Shown: positions 18,483 to 27,044, numbered from the stretch's first letter. The stretch is 64,000 bases of DNA from Burkholderia sp. L27(2015) (GCF_009765705.1 NZ_LMUX01000017.1:391318-455317); one strand, 5' to 3'. Notes: generated from the letters alone by a model not told the origin. Made by a program: numbers and translations.

Positions 18483-18845
18483 ATGAAATCAAAAAGTACC
18501 TGGGCCAGCCTGGACGCCTATATGCAACTATGGGGCGGGCCTTTCCTAATGCTCGGTGGGATGCTTGCAGTGGGTACGGCCCTCTATATTTACCTGCTCG
18601 GACGCTACGAGATTGAGTATCGCGATCAGACGCCACACCATGCGGTCACCACGCTGGAAGATGTGCGACTCCCGCGACCCGGTACAAAGCAGAGGTTCAA
18701 CTATACCCGGCTGTTCATCTTCAAAATTGAAGGGCAGGAAGTTGAGTTTCCAGGCCCGTTTGAAGCATCCCCAGGAGAACCCATTGCGGTCGACTACATC
18801 ATAGGTGCAAGCGGAAAGGTGCATGTCACGGATGTTGGCCATTGA
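18483..18845 (+). CDS. Hypothetical membrane-anchored protein, DUF3592-like
   Basis: A 120-aa protein with one membrane helix near the N-terminus (PFLMLGGMLAVGTALYIYLL, about residues 20-39) and a C-terminal beta-rich part. The region FIFKIEGQEVEFPGPF followed by GEPIAVDYIIGASGKVHV has the pattern of DUF3592-type proteins. It opens a block of short plus-strand genes that looks like an immunity array, so an accessory role is inferred. The function is unknown. Confidence 0.6.
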   Translation: MKSKSTWASLDAYMQLWGGPFLMLGGMLAVGTALYIYLLGRYEIEYRDQTPHHAVTTLEDVRLPRPGTKQRFNYTRLFIFKIEGQEVEFPGPFEASPGEPIAVDYIIGASGKVHVTDVGH

Positions 18846-18885
18846 CGTTTCGGACATTGCTGAATGTCGGCAAGACAATATCGGC

Positions 18886-19020
18886 CGTCGCAAAGCATTC
18901 TTGCCCCGATCTAGAGGTGGGTACGAATGCGGAACATGGTTTTGGATAGGGTGTGAGGAGCGGCAGATCAAGGGTAGCGCGCACTGTCTTGACCATACTT
19001 ATTCGGGGACTAGCTATGGA
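18886..19020 (+). pseudogene. 3' remnant of a Cys-rich zinc-knuckle paralogue
   Basis: This plus-strand frame encodes RKAFLPRSRGGYECGTWFW followed by IGCEERQIKGSAHCLDHTYS. It aligns with the C-terminus of the intact minus-strand gene at 21215-21571 (RKAFLMQSRG, then RCMWNGCGEAQLNNSAYCVD). Shared are RKAFL, SRG, a C-x(n)-GC pair, the E-x-Q step and the final C-x-DH-x-Y. The upstream part with the first zinc ligands is missing and no start codon fits, so it is a truncated relic. It ends beside the ATG of the DUF6966-like gene. Confidence 0.7.
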
Positions 19021-19345
19021 TGCCAAAATTGCCAGGCTGTGCAAGCTCTTAGCTGATATCAGGCAGCTTCTGGGTGATGTCGGGGAAGCTCGCTGGGAGG
19101 ACTGGATTGCGCGGGATTTGATGTTAGTCGAGAGCCTTGACGCTTACGGACTGGAGCATTTCCTGTCAGCGTTTGGCGGAATGGGCAGTATCAATGACCT
19201 GATTATTCACCCGATCAACGGTCACCAGATTGCTCCAAGTGATGTCAATGCGACGAACGAAAAATTGAGAATCTTATTGGGCGAAGCCAGTTTGACCGGG
19301 AGAGAACTGTTGGCAGAGGAACAGGAGGCTAACCGTGCAAAGTGA
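19016..19345 (+). CDS. DUF6966-like protein, putative immunity-type
   Basis: A 109-aa soluble protein. The core LDAYGLEHFLSAFGGMGSIN followed by DLIIHPINGHQI matches, from memory, the DUF6966 family of small proteins often found near Rhs-type toxin genes. I start it at the ATG at 19016, behind a GGGGA site; the in-frame start at 18953 would run through the pseudogene remnant. Its stop lies 11 bp inside the next gene. The link to toxin immunity is inference from family context. Confidence 0.72.
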   Translation: MDAKIARLCKLLADIRQLLGDVGEARWEDWIARDLMLVESLDAYGLEHFLSAFGGMGSINDLIIHPINGHQIAPSDVNATNEKLRILLGEASLTGRELLAEEQEANRAK

Positions 19346-19604
19346 AAAAGATCGATTGGGAGGCCCCCAGGATATTCATGCGGCTTGCGCAAGGCTTTTT
19401 GATGGCTGGTGCGAGCGACGGGCGGTTACACCGTTGCGTGATTTTCTCCGTGGCTGGCCACTATCTTCGGGATTGACGGATGACTGGGCAAACCTATATG
19501 AGGCGCTACGTACCGTACGTGCAAACCATTTCGCCCTTCTGGCAGATGAGATGACATCCGTTGACTCGCTGATTCAGACGGTTTCGAAAATCGTTTATCG
19601 GTGA
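19335..19604 (+). CDS. Hypothetical protein of the immunity-like array (89 aa)
   Basis: A GTG start at 19335 sits six bases after a perfect AGGAGG ribosome site, which fixes the start inside the end of the previous gene (11-bp overlap). The product is soluble and probably helical, with an acidic/aromatic middle (GWPLSSGLTDDWANLYEALR). Its stop overlaps the start of the next gene. This tight packing argues for a three-gene translational unit with its neighbours. I recognise no domain. Confidence 0.7.
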   Translation: MQSEKDRLGGPQDIHAACARLFDGWCERRAVTPLRDFLRGWPLSSGLTDDWANLYEALRTVRANHFALLADEMTSVDSLIQTVSKIVYR

Positions 19605-20086
19605 TGGCCATGATTGCGCGTGCAGACCTCGAAAAAATCGATGAACTAGGCGATGCTGATCTACGAATCGGCGGCTTTAGTCTTTGGGTTCACGGCCGAC
19701 AATTTCCGGAAGCAATAGATTATTGGGACGGAAATTGGCTGCTCGTTACTGCATGCTACATCTGTCCAGATGCCGCCGTAGTGGCGCATGGCTCTTTTGT
19801 TCGGCTCGATGAGATATCTAGCTTGGCGGACGGTTGTCGACGGCTGTATAGGACGCTAGCGGGTGAAGCTGGGCTACATTGCCTCGAGCCAAATCTGGAC
19901 ATCACTGTTGCGGCAAAGGGCCTTGGCCATTTCGATCTGCGTATTGCGCTTACCCCAGATCAAGTGAATCAACAGCATCTTTTCAAACAACAATTCGATC
20001 AGACCTTGTTGTCATCGATCATTGCCTCATGTGATGTAATCTTGGAACAATTCCCGATGCGGAGTGAGAACGCTCCCATCCGTTGA
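19604..20086 (+). CDS. WapI-immunity-like protein
   Basis: A 160-aa soluble protein. The pattern GGFSLWVHGRQFPEAIDYWD, then GNWLLVTACYICPDAA, followed by acidic segments and LHCLEPNLDITVAAKGLG, resembles the family that contains WapI, the cognate immunity protein of the WapA contact-dependent toxin. The start overlaps the stop of the previous gene (GTG at 19601 or ATG at 19604). No WapA/Rhs toxin is visible, so its partner, if any, is lost or elsewhere. Assignment is by pattern recall and should be treated as probable. Confidence 0.65.
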   Translation: MAMIARADLEKIDELGDADLRIGGFSLWVHGRQFPEAIDYWDGNWLLVTACYICPDAAVVAHGSFVRLDEISSLADGCRRLYRTLAGEAGLHCLEPNLDITVAAKGLGHFDLRIALTPDQVNQQHLFKQQFDQTLLSSIIASCDVILEQFPMRSENAPIR

Positions 20087-20123
20087 TTCCAATATCTGAC
20101 AACAAAGGTAAGGGAAACGAGTC

Positions 20124-20546
20124 GTGCGATCCGAAGCAAATACCCCGGTGCAGGAGCGTACTCTTATTGTCGAAGGACGAGCCTCGCGGTCAGCGTTGGC
20201 TATCCTCAACGCGGGGCTTCCGAAAAGCAGACCAATTGATAGCGAGATATTGTTTATCTCGTTTGCCTACGCGGACATCCCGATAGGTCGAAAATTCACA
20301 ACCCTTTTCCCCGAAAAGCAGCCCCATTTGGTTACCCGCACCAATTGCCAGGTCATGGCGGTTACGCAGCAATTCGCCAAGCCATTTGACGAGATTCCTC
20401 ATGGCTGGAAGACAGTGTGTCTAGTGCAATTTGTGGGGGGCGTTCCGGACGTGGTGAGGTCGCTTCCTGAAGTGAACGGGTGGTATGAGAACCGCGATAC
20501 CGTTTGTCTGTGCGATGAGGATACATGGTTGCGGCATATCGATTGA
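20124..20546 (+). CDS. Hypothetical protein of the immunity-like array (140 aa)
   Basis: A GTG start follows an AAGGGAAACGA purine-rich stretch, 37 bp after the WapI-like gene. The product is soluble, with an internal Pro/aromatic segment (PHGWKTVCLVQFVGGVPD) and an acidic C-terminus (VCLCDEDTWLRHID). I recognise no domain. Direction, spacing and codon composition agree with its neighbours. Confidence 0.55.
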   Translation: MRSEANTPVQERTLIVEGRASRSALAILNAGLPKSRPIDSEILFISFAYADIPIGRKFTTLFPEKQPHLVTRTNCQVMAVTQQFAKPFDEIPHGWKTVCLVQFVGGVPDVVRSLPEVNGWYENRDTVCLCDEDTWLRHID

Positions 20547-20708
20547 ACTGAACGGCCGCTTTCACAATGCCTTGGAGGTCCGCTTCGGGTCGGCGGCAGC
20601 TGGCCAATTTCGGATACTCGACACCGTTCGATACATTGGCCACAATCAGAAGGATTCACCCACCGCTGAGTTCGCTAGCAGGTGGACCCACCTTGCGGAG
20701 AATGCGGA

Positions 20709-21020
20709 ATGCCCATTCACTTGACGGACCGGTTGCGGGAAAACCTGTCGTGGCTTACTTCGACCTGGGAAGCAAAGCAACTTCAACATATTTCGTCTTT
20801 CAATGAGAAATTCCACGCGGCTCTGCTTGCGGTGCTTGATGGAAATCCAAGCCGCGCCGCGATTGAATTGGTCATTGAAGGAACCCGTGGCAAGGTGGCG
20901 GACGGCTACGCTCACTTGCTTGTCGTCGAGCCGGAGCGCGTTGCCAAAGACTCATTTATTCAATTGCGCATTCTTGGTGACATCTCGACAGAACTCGCGC
21001 AGATTCAGAACTCCTGTTGA
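20709..21020 (+). CDS. Hypothetical helical protein of the immunity-like array (103 aa)
   Basis: The ATG at 20709 lies eight bases after a GGAG site; the GTG at 20682 is less likely. The product is soluble and largely helical (AALLAVLDGNPSRAAIELVI, then LLVVEPERVAKDSF). I recognise no domain. It ends the plus-strand group before the opposite-strand zinc-knuckle gene. Confidence 0.6.
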   Translation: MPIHLTDRLRENLSWLTSTWEAKQLQHISSFNEKFHAALLAVLDGNPSRAAIELVIEGTRGKVADGYAHLLVVEPERVAKDSFIQLRILGDISTELAQIQNSC

Positions 21021-21214
21021 CGACAAGCCATTCCCCCACTCCCCAAGTGAACTTCGACTGTCCGTTTCCGGCGATTCCGACTGATTGCAACGGGCCGACA
21101 TGAGCAGGTCGCGTGGGTAAGATCACAGCCGGCCAGTAGCCGCCGGTCGGCGCCGCCGCACAAATCGACAATCGATAGCAACAAACCACGGCGTCGAAGT
21201 CGCGAAACACGTCT

Positions 21215-21571
21215 CTACTCGCGAACGCCGACCGCATAGAGATGATCGACACAGTACGCACTGTTATTTAACTGCGCCTCGCCGCAACCGTTCCACATGC
21301 AGCGTTGCGTACTAAGCCCTCTAGATTGCATTAGAAAGGCTTTACGATGAGTTTCGTCGCTCTGAGACCACGTCTCGACGGCCTCGAGTTTTATCGCTAG
21401 CTGCGTTTGATATTTGTCCCATTCGTCGACGCTCCAAAGCTGCCCGCAGTCAGGGCACTGGACTAGAGCTTTCCACGCCCCCGTAGCAACGTGCTTAAAA
21501 TCCGGATAAAGTTGCTGTAACGTCCCGTTCACGCGAATTATGCGCGCCAGGTCTTTGCAGTTACATGGCAT
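21215..21571 (-). CDS. Cys-rich putative zinc-binding small protein
   Basis: A 118-aa protein starting at MPCNCKDL. Putative metal ligands are C-x-C at the N-terminus, CPDCGQLW in the middle, and RCMWNGCGEAQ plus YCVDHLY at the end, enough for two zinc sites. The only opposite-strand gene in the accessory block, it has a truncated plus-strand relative at 18886-19020. Starting at 21718 would add an unlikely leader. Function unknown; small Cys-rich proteins of this kind occur beside polymorphic-toxin genes, but that link is inference here. Confidence 0.68.
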   Translation of the reverse strand: MPCNCKDLARIIRVNGTLQQLYPDFKHVATGAWKALVQCPDCGQLWSVDEWDKYQTQLAIKLEAVETWSQSDETHRKAFLMQSRGLSTQRCMWNGCGEAQLNNSAYCVDHLYAVGVRE

Positions 21572-21847
21572 TAGACGATTCTCATCGATTGGCTTAGAAC
21601 AAGTTGGAGAGACATGCGCATCAGAAATCTGAGGTATTGCAGTCAACCGGCGCACGATAATATTCTGTCGAAGTAATTGTAATCCCAGTGTCTTTCTGAC
21701 CGGAATCAATGAGCCCACTTGCTACAAGGGAAAATTGACGGGCCGAATGGCTTCACTGATGCTCAAAGAGATCTGGGGCTATGGCAGGTTCGAGAAAGTT
21801 ACTTGGCGAAATTGACCAATCCTTACAAGTGTCATTTGCAAAAATCC

Positions 21848-22129
21848 ATGAACCAATCAAATGTCATTGTGGCAGTCGATGCCTTCACGGGTTGGACTCG
21901 GCCCTGGGAATTTTATGAGAGAACTAAGGCTCATGCATTTCTTTCAAACGATGACCGTGCCGAACTGGCCGAAATTTGGAAAGAGGTGTGTAGAGCTGAC
22001 CATTGGAGGCATCCCTTGCTATCGCAGGGTGCGGCAGCTGCCGACCAGTCTCTCATCGCTCGTTTTCCTTGGCTGCCGAGCCAGACACGGGCGCAGCTCT
22101 TGAACGCTGCCTCGTACCAATGGAGGTAA
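21848..22129 (+). CDS. Hypothetical protein of the immunity-like array (93 aa)
   Basis: A compact soluble protein starting at MNQSNVIVAVDAFTGWTRPW and ending in PSQTRAQLLNAASYQWR. I recall similar short proteins near Rhs loci in Burkholderiaceae but cannot name a family. The open frame extends upstream to 21719, yet the internal ATG at 21848 gives the family-like length. No clear Shine-Dalgarno site precedes it. Confidence 0.55.
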   Translation: MNQSNVIVAVDAFTGWTRPWEFYERTKAHAFLSNDDRAELAEIWKEVCRADHWRHPLLSQGAAAADQSLIARFPWLPSQTRAQLLNAASYQWR

Positions 22130-22294
22130 GCGAGTTTCCCAAGGCGTCGCGATCATTGCGGATGCTGAGCGGCGCGACATTGCTGACTTCTCTTATGCAA
22201 AACTCCAAGCCCCCTGCACTCATCTCGATGTAGTGGTACCTGCCGTGGGCGGAGCGCTGCGAGACTGAAATTGGCCCACATCTGAGGCATATCA

Positions 22295-22768
22295 ATGAAA
22301 AACATTTCGACAATTTCTGATCGACGCTGCCCAAAATGCCGCTCTGAAGTTGATGTCAAGTCCAAGCTTTTGATGATCGGACTGCGGACCGCCCCTGAAG
22401 AGCGGGCTGGATACAAACGTCCCGATCAATTGGCAATCGATGAATGCTGCCCGCAAGCAATACACCCGGCGCCATTGGCACAATTTCTTCGTGGACTCTA
22501 TTGCGAGAAATGCGAAATTGGTTTTATCCCGGACGACCTCGTGAAAACTGAAGTTATAGAGAACAGGAATCGTTGGGGGGGCGTTAAGAATGAGAACATG
22601 CAAGCCTATGAAGCCTTGCTATCGTGGCGCGACTCCGATGAACCATCCCGCCGAATCACATTCACTGCGCGAGATTTGGATGATGCACGAGAGCGACTGG
22701 AACTGGAATATGGCGCAAACCTCATCGTTTCTTTATATCGGAAAGAGGACGCCGAGCGTCAGCGCTAA
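22295..22768 (+). CDS. Hypothetical protein with zinc-ribbon-like Cys pairs (157 aa)
   Basis: The N-terminal RRCPKCRSEVDVKSK and the later LYCEKCEIGFIPDDL supply two CxxC pairs, the arrangement of a zinc ribbon. The C-terminus is acidic and helical. There is no signal peptide. It is the last gene of the accessory block. I recognise no named family; a role together with the immunity-like neighbours is inferred from position only. Confidence 0.6.
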   Translation: MKNISTISDRRCPKCRSEVDVKSKLLMIGLRTAPEERAGYKRPDQLAIDECCPQAIHPAPLAQFLRGLYCEKCEIGFIPDDLVKTEVIENRNRWGGVKNENMQAYEALLSWRDSDEPSRRITFTARDLDDARERLELEYGANLIVSLYRKEDAERQR

Positions 22769-22914
22769 ATCGTTTTGAACCGAGCATAAAAGTCCATTCT
22801 CGGCAGACGGTCGCCATTCTTTCTTCGAAGTGACGGTATAGCACCGTGTCGAATGGCGGGTATGTAGGACCGCGAGCGGCCGCAACGGGTCGACGGCAGC
22901 CGGCCAAGAGCATA
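22769..22914. repeat. GC-rich intergenic element
   Basis: Contains GCCGCAACGGGTCGACGGCA followed by GCCGGCC. A related stretch occurs at about 7411-7436 (GCCGCAACGGTCGGTGGCAG, then CCGGCC), and similar words occur at about 21083-21150. This looks like a dispersed intergenic sequence of the genome. It separates the accessory block from a possible MFS remnant. Confidence 0.45.
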
Positions 22915-23100
22915 CCTCCGACAACGTATTTACTCGCACTCGATCTGCTGTTCCTATGGGTCGCTCCAGCGCGGATCGCGTGGCTCTTCGTCGCGTTGAC
23001 GACCTGGGCATTCGCGACCGATATCGTCTGGCCATCGCAGCAGCGTCGTATCGTCGAGTTGACGCCCCTGACGCGCGGCAAGCTCAATGCGACGATACGT
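22915..23100 (+). pseudogene. Possible remnant of an MFS transporter gene
   Basis: The plus-strand frame reads LLALDLLFLWVAPARIAWLF, then ALTTWAFATDIVWPSQQRRI and VELTPLTRGKLNATIRI. The hydrophobic run followed by W-PSQQ-R-I-V-E-L-P and R-G-x-L-N-A-T is typical of the TM10-TM11 region of DHA1-type MFS pumps. Neither start nor the remaining helices are present. It overlaps the end of the AraC-type gene on the other strand, a common partner for such pumps. Assignment is tentative. Confidence 0.38.
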
Positions 23101-24043
23101 ATTCGGAGCCACCATGTGCGGGGGGAATACTAAAATTCGCTTTCATTCGCTTGGCTTCCTCCGCCGGACTCAGACCGAATAGCCGCTTGAACTCTCGACT
23201 AAACTGCGATGCGCTTTCGTAACCGACTTCGTTACATGCCGCGGCCGCAGTCATCCCGTTGCGTACCATCAGCAGCCGCGCCTGGTGCAGACGAATCGAT
23301 TTCAGGTATTGAATCGGCGACGTATTCGTCACCGCCTTGAAATGGCTATGGAATGTCGGCGTGCTCATGCCAGCTTCGCTTGCCAGTTGCTCAATGTTCA
23401 GCCCTTCGCTAAACGACGCGTGGATTCGGCGTAACGCCCGCGAGATTTTTCCAAACTGCCCTTGGGTCGTGAGCGCCGAGCGCATCGATCCCCCCTGTTC
23501 GCCGGTCAAGACACGAAAATAGATTTCGCGGACCAGCGCGGGCCCGAGGATTTCAGCTTCCTGTGGGCGACTCAGTGCCTGGAGAAAACGCAGTACCGAC
23601 GCGCCGAGTTGCTGATCGATCGGCGACGAAATCATGCCCGCCGGTTTGGTACGCTCACTATCATTGCGTTCGTCAATCTGCAGCATCAGGTCCGCTGCAA
23701 GCTTGAAATCGAGATGCATGTAGATCGCCAGTAGAGGTTTTTCCGCACTGGCTTCGGTTTCCATCGTGAACGGTACCGGGACTGAAACAGCGAGGTAATG
23801 TCTTTCGTCATAGAGGTAGACGCGATCGCCGAAGAAACCCCGTTTGCGGCCTTGGCAAACGATCACGATGCCAGGGTCATACAGTACCGGAGTCCGGCTA
23901 AGTGGCCGGTTGGAGCGCAAAAGACGGATGCCCTCCAGAGCGGTCAGGTTGTAGCCTTCTCGTGGCGCCAGCTTTTCCAGCAGCGCGATCGTCAGTTGAC
24001 GGCTCCCGTCATCACAATTAGAACCGGTCAAGCGACCCTCCAT
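23084..24043 (-). CDS. AraC-family transcriptional regulator (AraC_N type)
   Basis: A 319-aa regulator. The N-terminal half matches the cupin-like AraC_N domain (TPVLYDPGIVIVCQGRKRGF). The C-terminal half has two helix-turn-helix motifs (LNIEQLASEAGMSTPTFHSH and MTAAAACNEVGYESASQFSR) and the signature REFKRLFGLSPAEEAKR. It is transcribed away from the SDR gene at 24248 across about 200 bp, a frequent arrangement in which this type of AraC protein controls a divergent oxidoreductase gene. Confidence 0.92.
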   Translation of the reverse strand: MEGRLTGSNCDDGSRQLTIALLEKLAPREGYNLTALEGIRLLRSNRPLSRTPVLYDPGIVIVCQGRKRGFFGDRVYLYDERHYLAVSVPVPFTMETEASAEKPLLAIYMHLDFKLAADLMLQIDERNDSERTKPAGMISSPIDQQLGASVLRFLQALSRPQEAEILGPALVREIYFRVLTGEQGGSMRSALTTQGQFGKISRALRRIHASFSEGLNIEQLASEAGMSTPTFHSHFKAVTNTSPIQYLKSIRLHQARLLMVRNGMTAAAACNEVGYESASQFSREFKRLFGLSPAEEAKRMKANFSIPPAHGGSEYVSSH

Positions 24044-24247
24044 TGTTGGTACATCAGCTTCCTCGAACTATATCGTGGATCGCCTGAATCAGGACTATTC
24101 TCATAGGAATAGGCAATAAGGATAGACGAATAGATATCGCGGGGCAGGTCCTGAAATCCTATGATTGACCTGTCGGATTCGTTGCGTGACGCCGTGTTCG
24201 TTTATGCGGCGTCATCCTTTCAATATTGCTCTGCCCCGGGAGAAAAC

Positions 24248-25081
24248 ATGTCAACAAAGAAAACCATTTTCATCACAGGCGCCAGTAGCGGTTTCGGGCG
24301 TGCCCTTGCCATTGCGGCACTTGAAGCCGGTCACACGGTGGTCGGAACGGTGCGCGGCGATTCGGCCAAACGTGAACTTGAAGCGCTGAACCCAGCGAGG
24401 ATGTTCGGCCGGATTCTGGACGTCACCGAGTTTGACACGATCGATGGCGTAGTGGCCGAAGTGGAAGCCAGTGTTGGGCCAATTGACGTGTTGGTCAACA
24501 ACGCCGGCTATGGCCATGAGGGCGTTCTCGAAGAGTCCCCACTCAACGAGATGCAACGCCAGTTCGACGTCAACGTCTATGGCGCCGTCGCCGTCACGAA
24601 GGCGCTACTGCCGTACATGCGCAAGCGTCGGCGTGGCCAGATCATCAACATCACGTCGATGGGCGGTTTCATCACGCTGCCAGGCATCGCTTACTACTGT
24701 GGGAGCAAGTTTGCACTTGAGGGAATTTCCGAGGTGCTATACAAGGAATTGAAGCCGTTTAATATCGCCGTTACGGCTGTGGCGCCGGGCTCATTTCGTA
24801 CTGACTGGGCGGGACGTTCGATGGTTCGCACTGCCCGCAGCATCGCCGATTACGATACGCTGTTCGATCCTATCCGAAAGGCACGCGAGGAGAAAAGCGG
24901 TAAGCAACTCGGTGATCCGGCCAAGGCGGCTAAAGCGATCTTGACGGTGATTGGGAGCGATAACCCCCCTGCTCATCTGTTACTCGGGACCGATGCGCTG
25001 ACGCTGGTGCGTGAGAAGCTGGCAAGCTATGCGGCGGAGATCGATGCGTGGGAGGAAGTCACGCGGTCGACGGACGGCTGA
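24248..25081 (+). CDS. Short-chain dehydrogenase/reductase (SDR)
   Basis: A 277-aa cytoplasmic oxidoreductase. The cofactor motif is TGASSGFGRALA (residues about 9-20), the structural motif is NNAGYGHEG and the catalytic Tyr/Lys pair lies in YYCGSKFALEG. It should oxidise an alcohol or reduce a carbonyl with NAD(P)H; the substrate is unknown. The ATG at 24248 has a GGGAG ribosome site seven bases upstream; the longer frame to 24161 has no such support. The divergent AraC gene probably regulates it. Confidence 0.92.
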   Translation: MSTKKTIFITGASSGFGRALAIAALEAGHTVVGTVRGDSAKRELEALNPARMFGRILDVTEFDTIDGVVAEVEASVGPIDVLVNNAGYGHEGVLEESPLNEMQRQFDVNVYGAVAVTKALLPYMRKRRRGQIINITSMGGFITLPGIAYYCGSKFALEGISEVLYKELKPFNIAVTAVAPGSFRTDWAGRSMVRTARSIADYDTLFDPIRKAREEKSGKQLGDPAKAAKAILTVIGSDNPPAHLLLGTDALTLVREKLASYAAEIDAWEEVTRSTDG

Positions 25082-25109
25082 GCGGTTGACCGGTTAACAT
25101 CAAGTGTGC

Positions 25110-26294
25110 TTAGAACTTGTGACGTAGGCCTACACGCACAATAGCCTGGCGGCTGTTCGATGAATCGCCCAAGTTGCCTATATCGGCCACAGCGGGGGCG
25201 CCGGTCGAACTGATCCCGGACGCTTTTTGCAGCGTGCCTAGGACATAGACGTCGGTGCGTTTGGACAGTCCGTAATCGCTCATCAAGCTGAGTTGGTTGT
25301 AGTGTTGATTGCCGACTGTCTGCCCGGTGGCGTTCGTCACGCTGTTGCCTTTGGTGTAGTCATATGCTGCGGCCACAAAAAGGTTTTGCTTGAACTCCCA
25401 TTTCAAACCCACTTCGCCACTGTTGAACGTTGCTTTTGCACCGCCGCTCACGGCGTTGCCGTATTGGGTGTTCGAATACGTGACACCGATCGTGGCCGGT
25501 CCGATCTTGTAGGTGCCACCGGCGGCTGCGACCTGATACGAAGTGGCCGCAGTGTAGCCGCTGTTCAAGGTGCCGCTCAGTACCGTGGCACCGTTCTGGT
25601 TGTCGGTGAACAAGCCTGTGCCGGCTGTGCCCGTCGGATTCTTGAAGTAGTTGTAACCGGCGCCCAACGTGAGCGGGCCGGTGGCATACGCTGCGCCCGC
25701 GGAATATCCGCCGCCGCCGGTGACGTTGCCGGCCTGGCCGCCCAGGCTGACTTCCGCGCCGACGGTCAAGCCGTTAAAGTTCGGGCTTCCGTACTTGATG
25801 GTGTTGTTGGTACGCAAGGTATTGCCGAGGTTGTCCAAGTCGCCCGGGTGTTCGAACAAATTCGAGCCTGCGATATATCCGTATGCCGCCACCGGCTGAA
25901 CATAAGTCACTACCGAGTCGTACTGGCGGCCCATCGTCAACGTACCGTATTGCGCGCTGCTCAACCCGACAAACGCTTGCCGGCCGAACGCCGTGCCACC
26001 TTGTGCGAACGCACCGGTGTTCAGATTGATCCCCGATTCAAGGGTAAAGATCGCCTTCAGGCCACCACCCAGATCTTCAGCCCCTCTCAGGCCCCAGCGG
26101 CTGCCGTTAGGGCCGCTAGTGGAATCCAGAGCAACTTGGCGCCCACCCACATTGGTGCCGTTCACGACATTCTTGGTGTTGCTGCTGAACTGTACGCCCT
26201 CATCAAGGATGCCATACAGCACCACGCTGCTCTGTGCGTGCGCGGTGATCGAGACCGTGCTCGCAATCGCACCCGCTAAAAGAAATTTCTTCAT
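25110..26294 (-). CDS. Gram-negative general porin, Burkholderia type
   Basis: A 394-aa outer-membrane beta-barrel protein. It begins with a signal peptide (MKKFLLAGAIASTVSITAHA, cleavage likely before QSS), then the conserved porin start SVVLYGILDEGVQF, and ends with RVGLRHKF, the terminal Phe needed for Bam-dependent insertion. The mid-part contains WGLRGAEDLGGGLKAIFTLE and GRQAFVGLSSAQYGTLTMGR, hallmarks of the family. I chose the ATG at 26294, nine bases after AGAGG; the open frame runs on to 26357. It converges on the SDR gene with only 28 bp between stops. Confidence 0.95.
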   Translation of the reverse strand: MKKFLLAGAIASTVSITAHAQSSVVLYGILDEGVQFSSNTKNVVNGTNVGGRQVALDSTSGPNGSRWGLRGAEDLGGGLKAIFTLESGINLNTGAFAQGGTAFGRQAFVGLSSAQYGTLTMGRQYDSVVTYVQPVAAYGYIAGSNLFEHPGDLDNLGNTLRTNNTIKYGSPNFNGLTVGAEVSLGGQAGNVTGGGGYSAGAAYATGPLTLGAGYNYFKNPTGTAGTGLFTDNQNGATVLSGTLNSGYTAATSYQVAAAGGTYKIGPATIGVTYSNTQYGNAVSGGAKATFNSGEVGLKWEFKQNLFVAAAYDYTKGNSVTNATGQTVGNQHYNQLSLMSDYGLSKRTDVYVLGTLQKASGISSTGAPAVADIGNLGDSSNSRQAIVRVGLRHKF

Positions 26295-26403
26295 TGAAAT
26301 AACCTCTGAATACATGGCGAATGGATGACGCGTGTTTAAACCAATGTAGTTGCTCACGCGAGCTTGTGCAAGGTCTGGTGTCAGGTTTGCTGCAGGAACG
26401 GAG

Positions 26404-27044
26404 TTACTGGATCTCCGACATCCACTTCAACGTAACGAGCCACACATTGTGCCCTCTATGCATAAGGCCTTCATCCGTTGCCCGCAAATGTGCGGCATCA
26501 TGTCCTTTTCCAACCTCCTCCATCACGACGTGGCAGGTGTTGCCTTCCGGTACCAGGTACCACGTATGGTAAAAAGTCGGGGCGGTGCCAGGTGCATAGC
26601 CATACCAACCAATACGAGACCCCGCCACGAACTCGTGGATTTTGCTTTCTAATGGAAGGCCGAACGTCGTCCAACGGAACACAGCGTCTGCTTTAAGGTG
26701 CGTGTCGGCGTTGCTGACGATTCGAACATTCTCCGAGTTCGGATACCACTTCGGCCATTGGTCGGCATCAATGATCCGGTCCCACACGCGTTGGCAAGAC
26801 GCATCGACATTAATTTGTGCGCGAATAAGTCTGCGTTCATTGGATCGAAACCTTCAGGCCAATGAATATCCGATGAGCGCTGCGCCAGATCGTCTTTCAT
26901 CGTCGGAACGTTGATGGTATCTGTGGGCGAAGGGCCTGGCTGCTTATTGGCCTGGCTCCAGGCGGGCGCGCCAAGTAGCATTGATCCGACGATTGCGGCA
27001 TACGGCAGTGCTCGACGCAGGACATGAGTGTTCTGACTAGTCAT
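26404..27044 (-). pseudogene. SRPBCC-family exported protein gene, frameshifted
   Basis: The gene starts at the ATG at 27044, eight bases after AAGGAG, with a signal peptide (RRALPYAAIVGSMLLGAPAW). The first frame is sensible to about DPMNADLFAH. Then the SRPBCC-like part continues in another frame (AQINVDASCQRVWDRIIDAD, then QWPKWYPNSENVRI) down to the stop at 26404. The change of frame falls at about 26812-26830. Read together they form one protein of about 213 aa of the START/polyketide-cyclase-like fold, which binds hydrophobic ligands. A real frameshift mutation or a sequencing error are both possible. No neighbour gives a clear role. Confidence 0.8.

Noticed and set aside
20515..20724. 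Possible 69-aa gene between the 20124 and 20709 genes
   Set aside because: The frame has protein-like stretches, but it overlaps both neighbours, has no ribosome site and no recognisable domain.
25293..26279. 328-codon plus-strand frame across the porin gene
   Set aside because: It lies opposite a clear porin with signal peptide and terminal Phe; its translation has no domain features.
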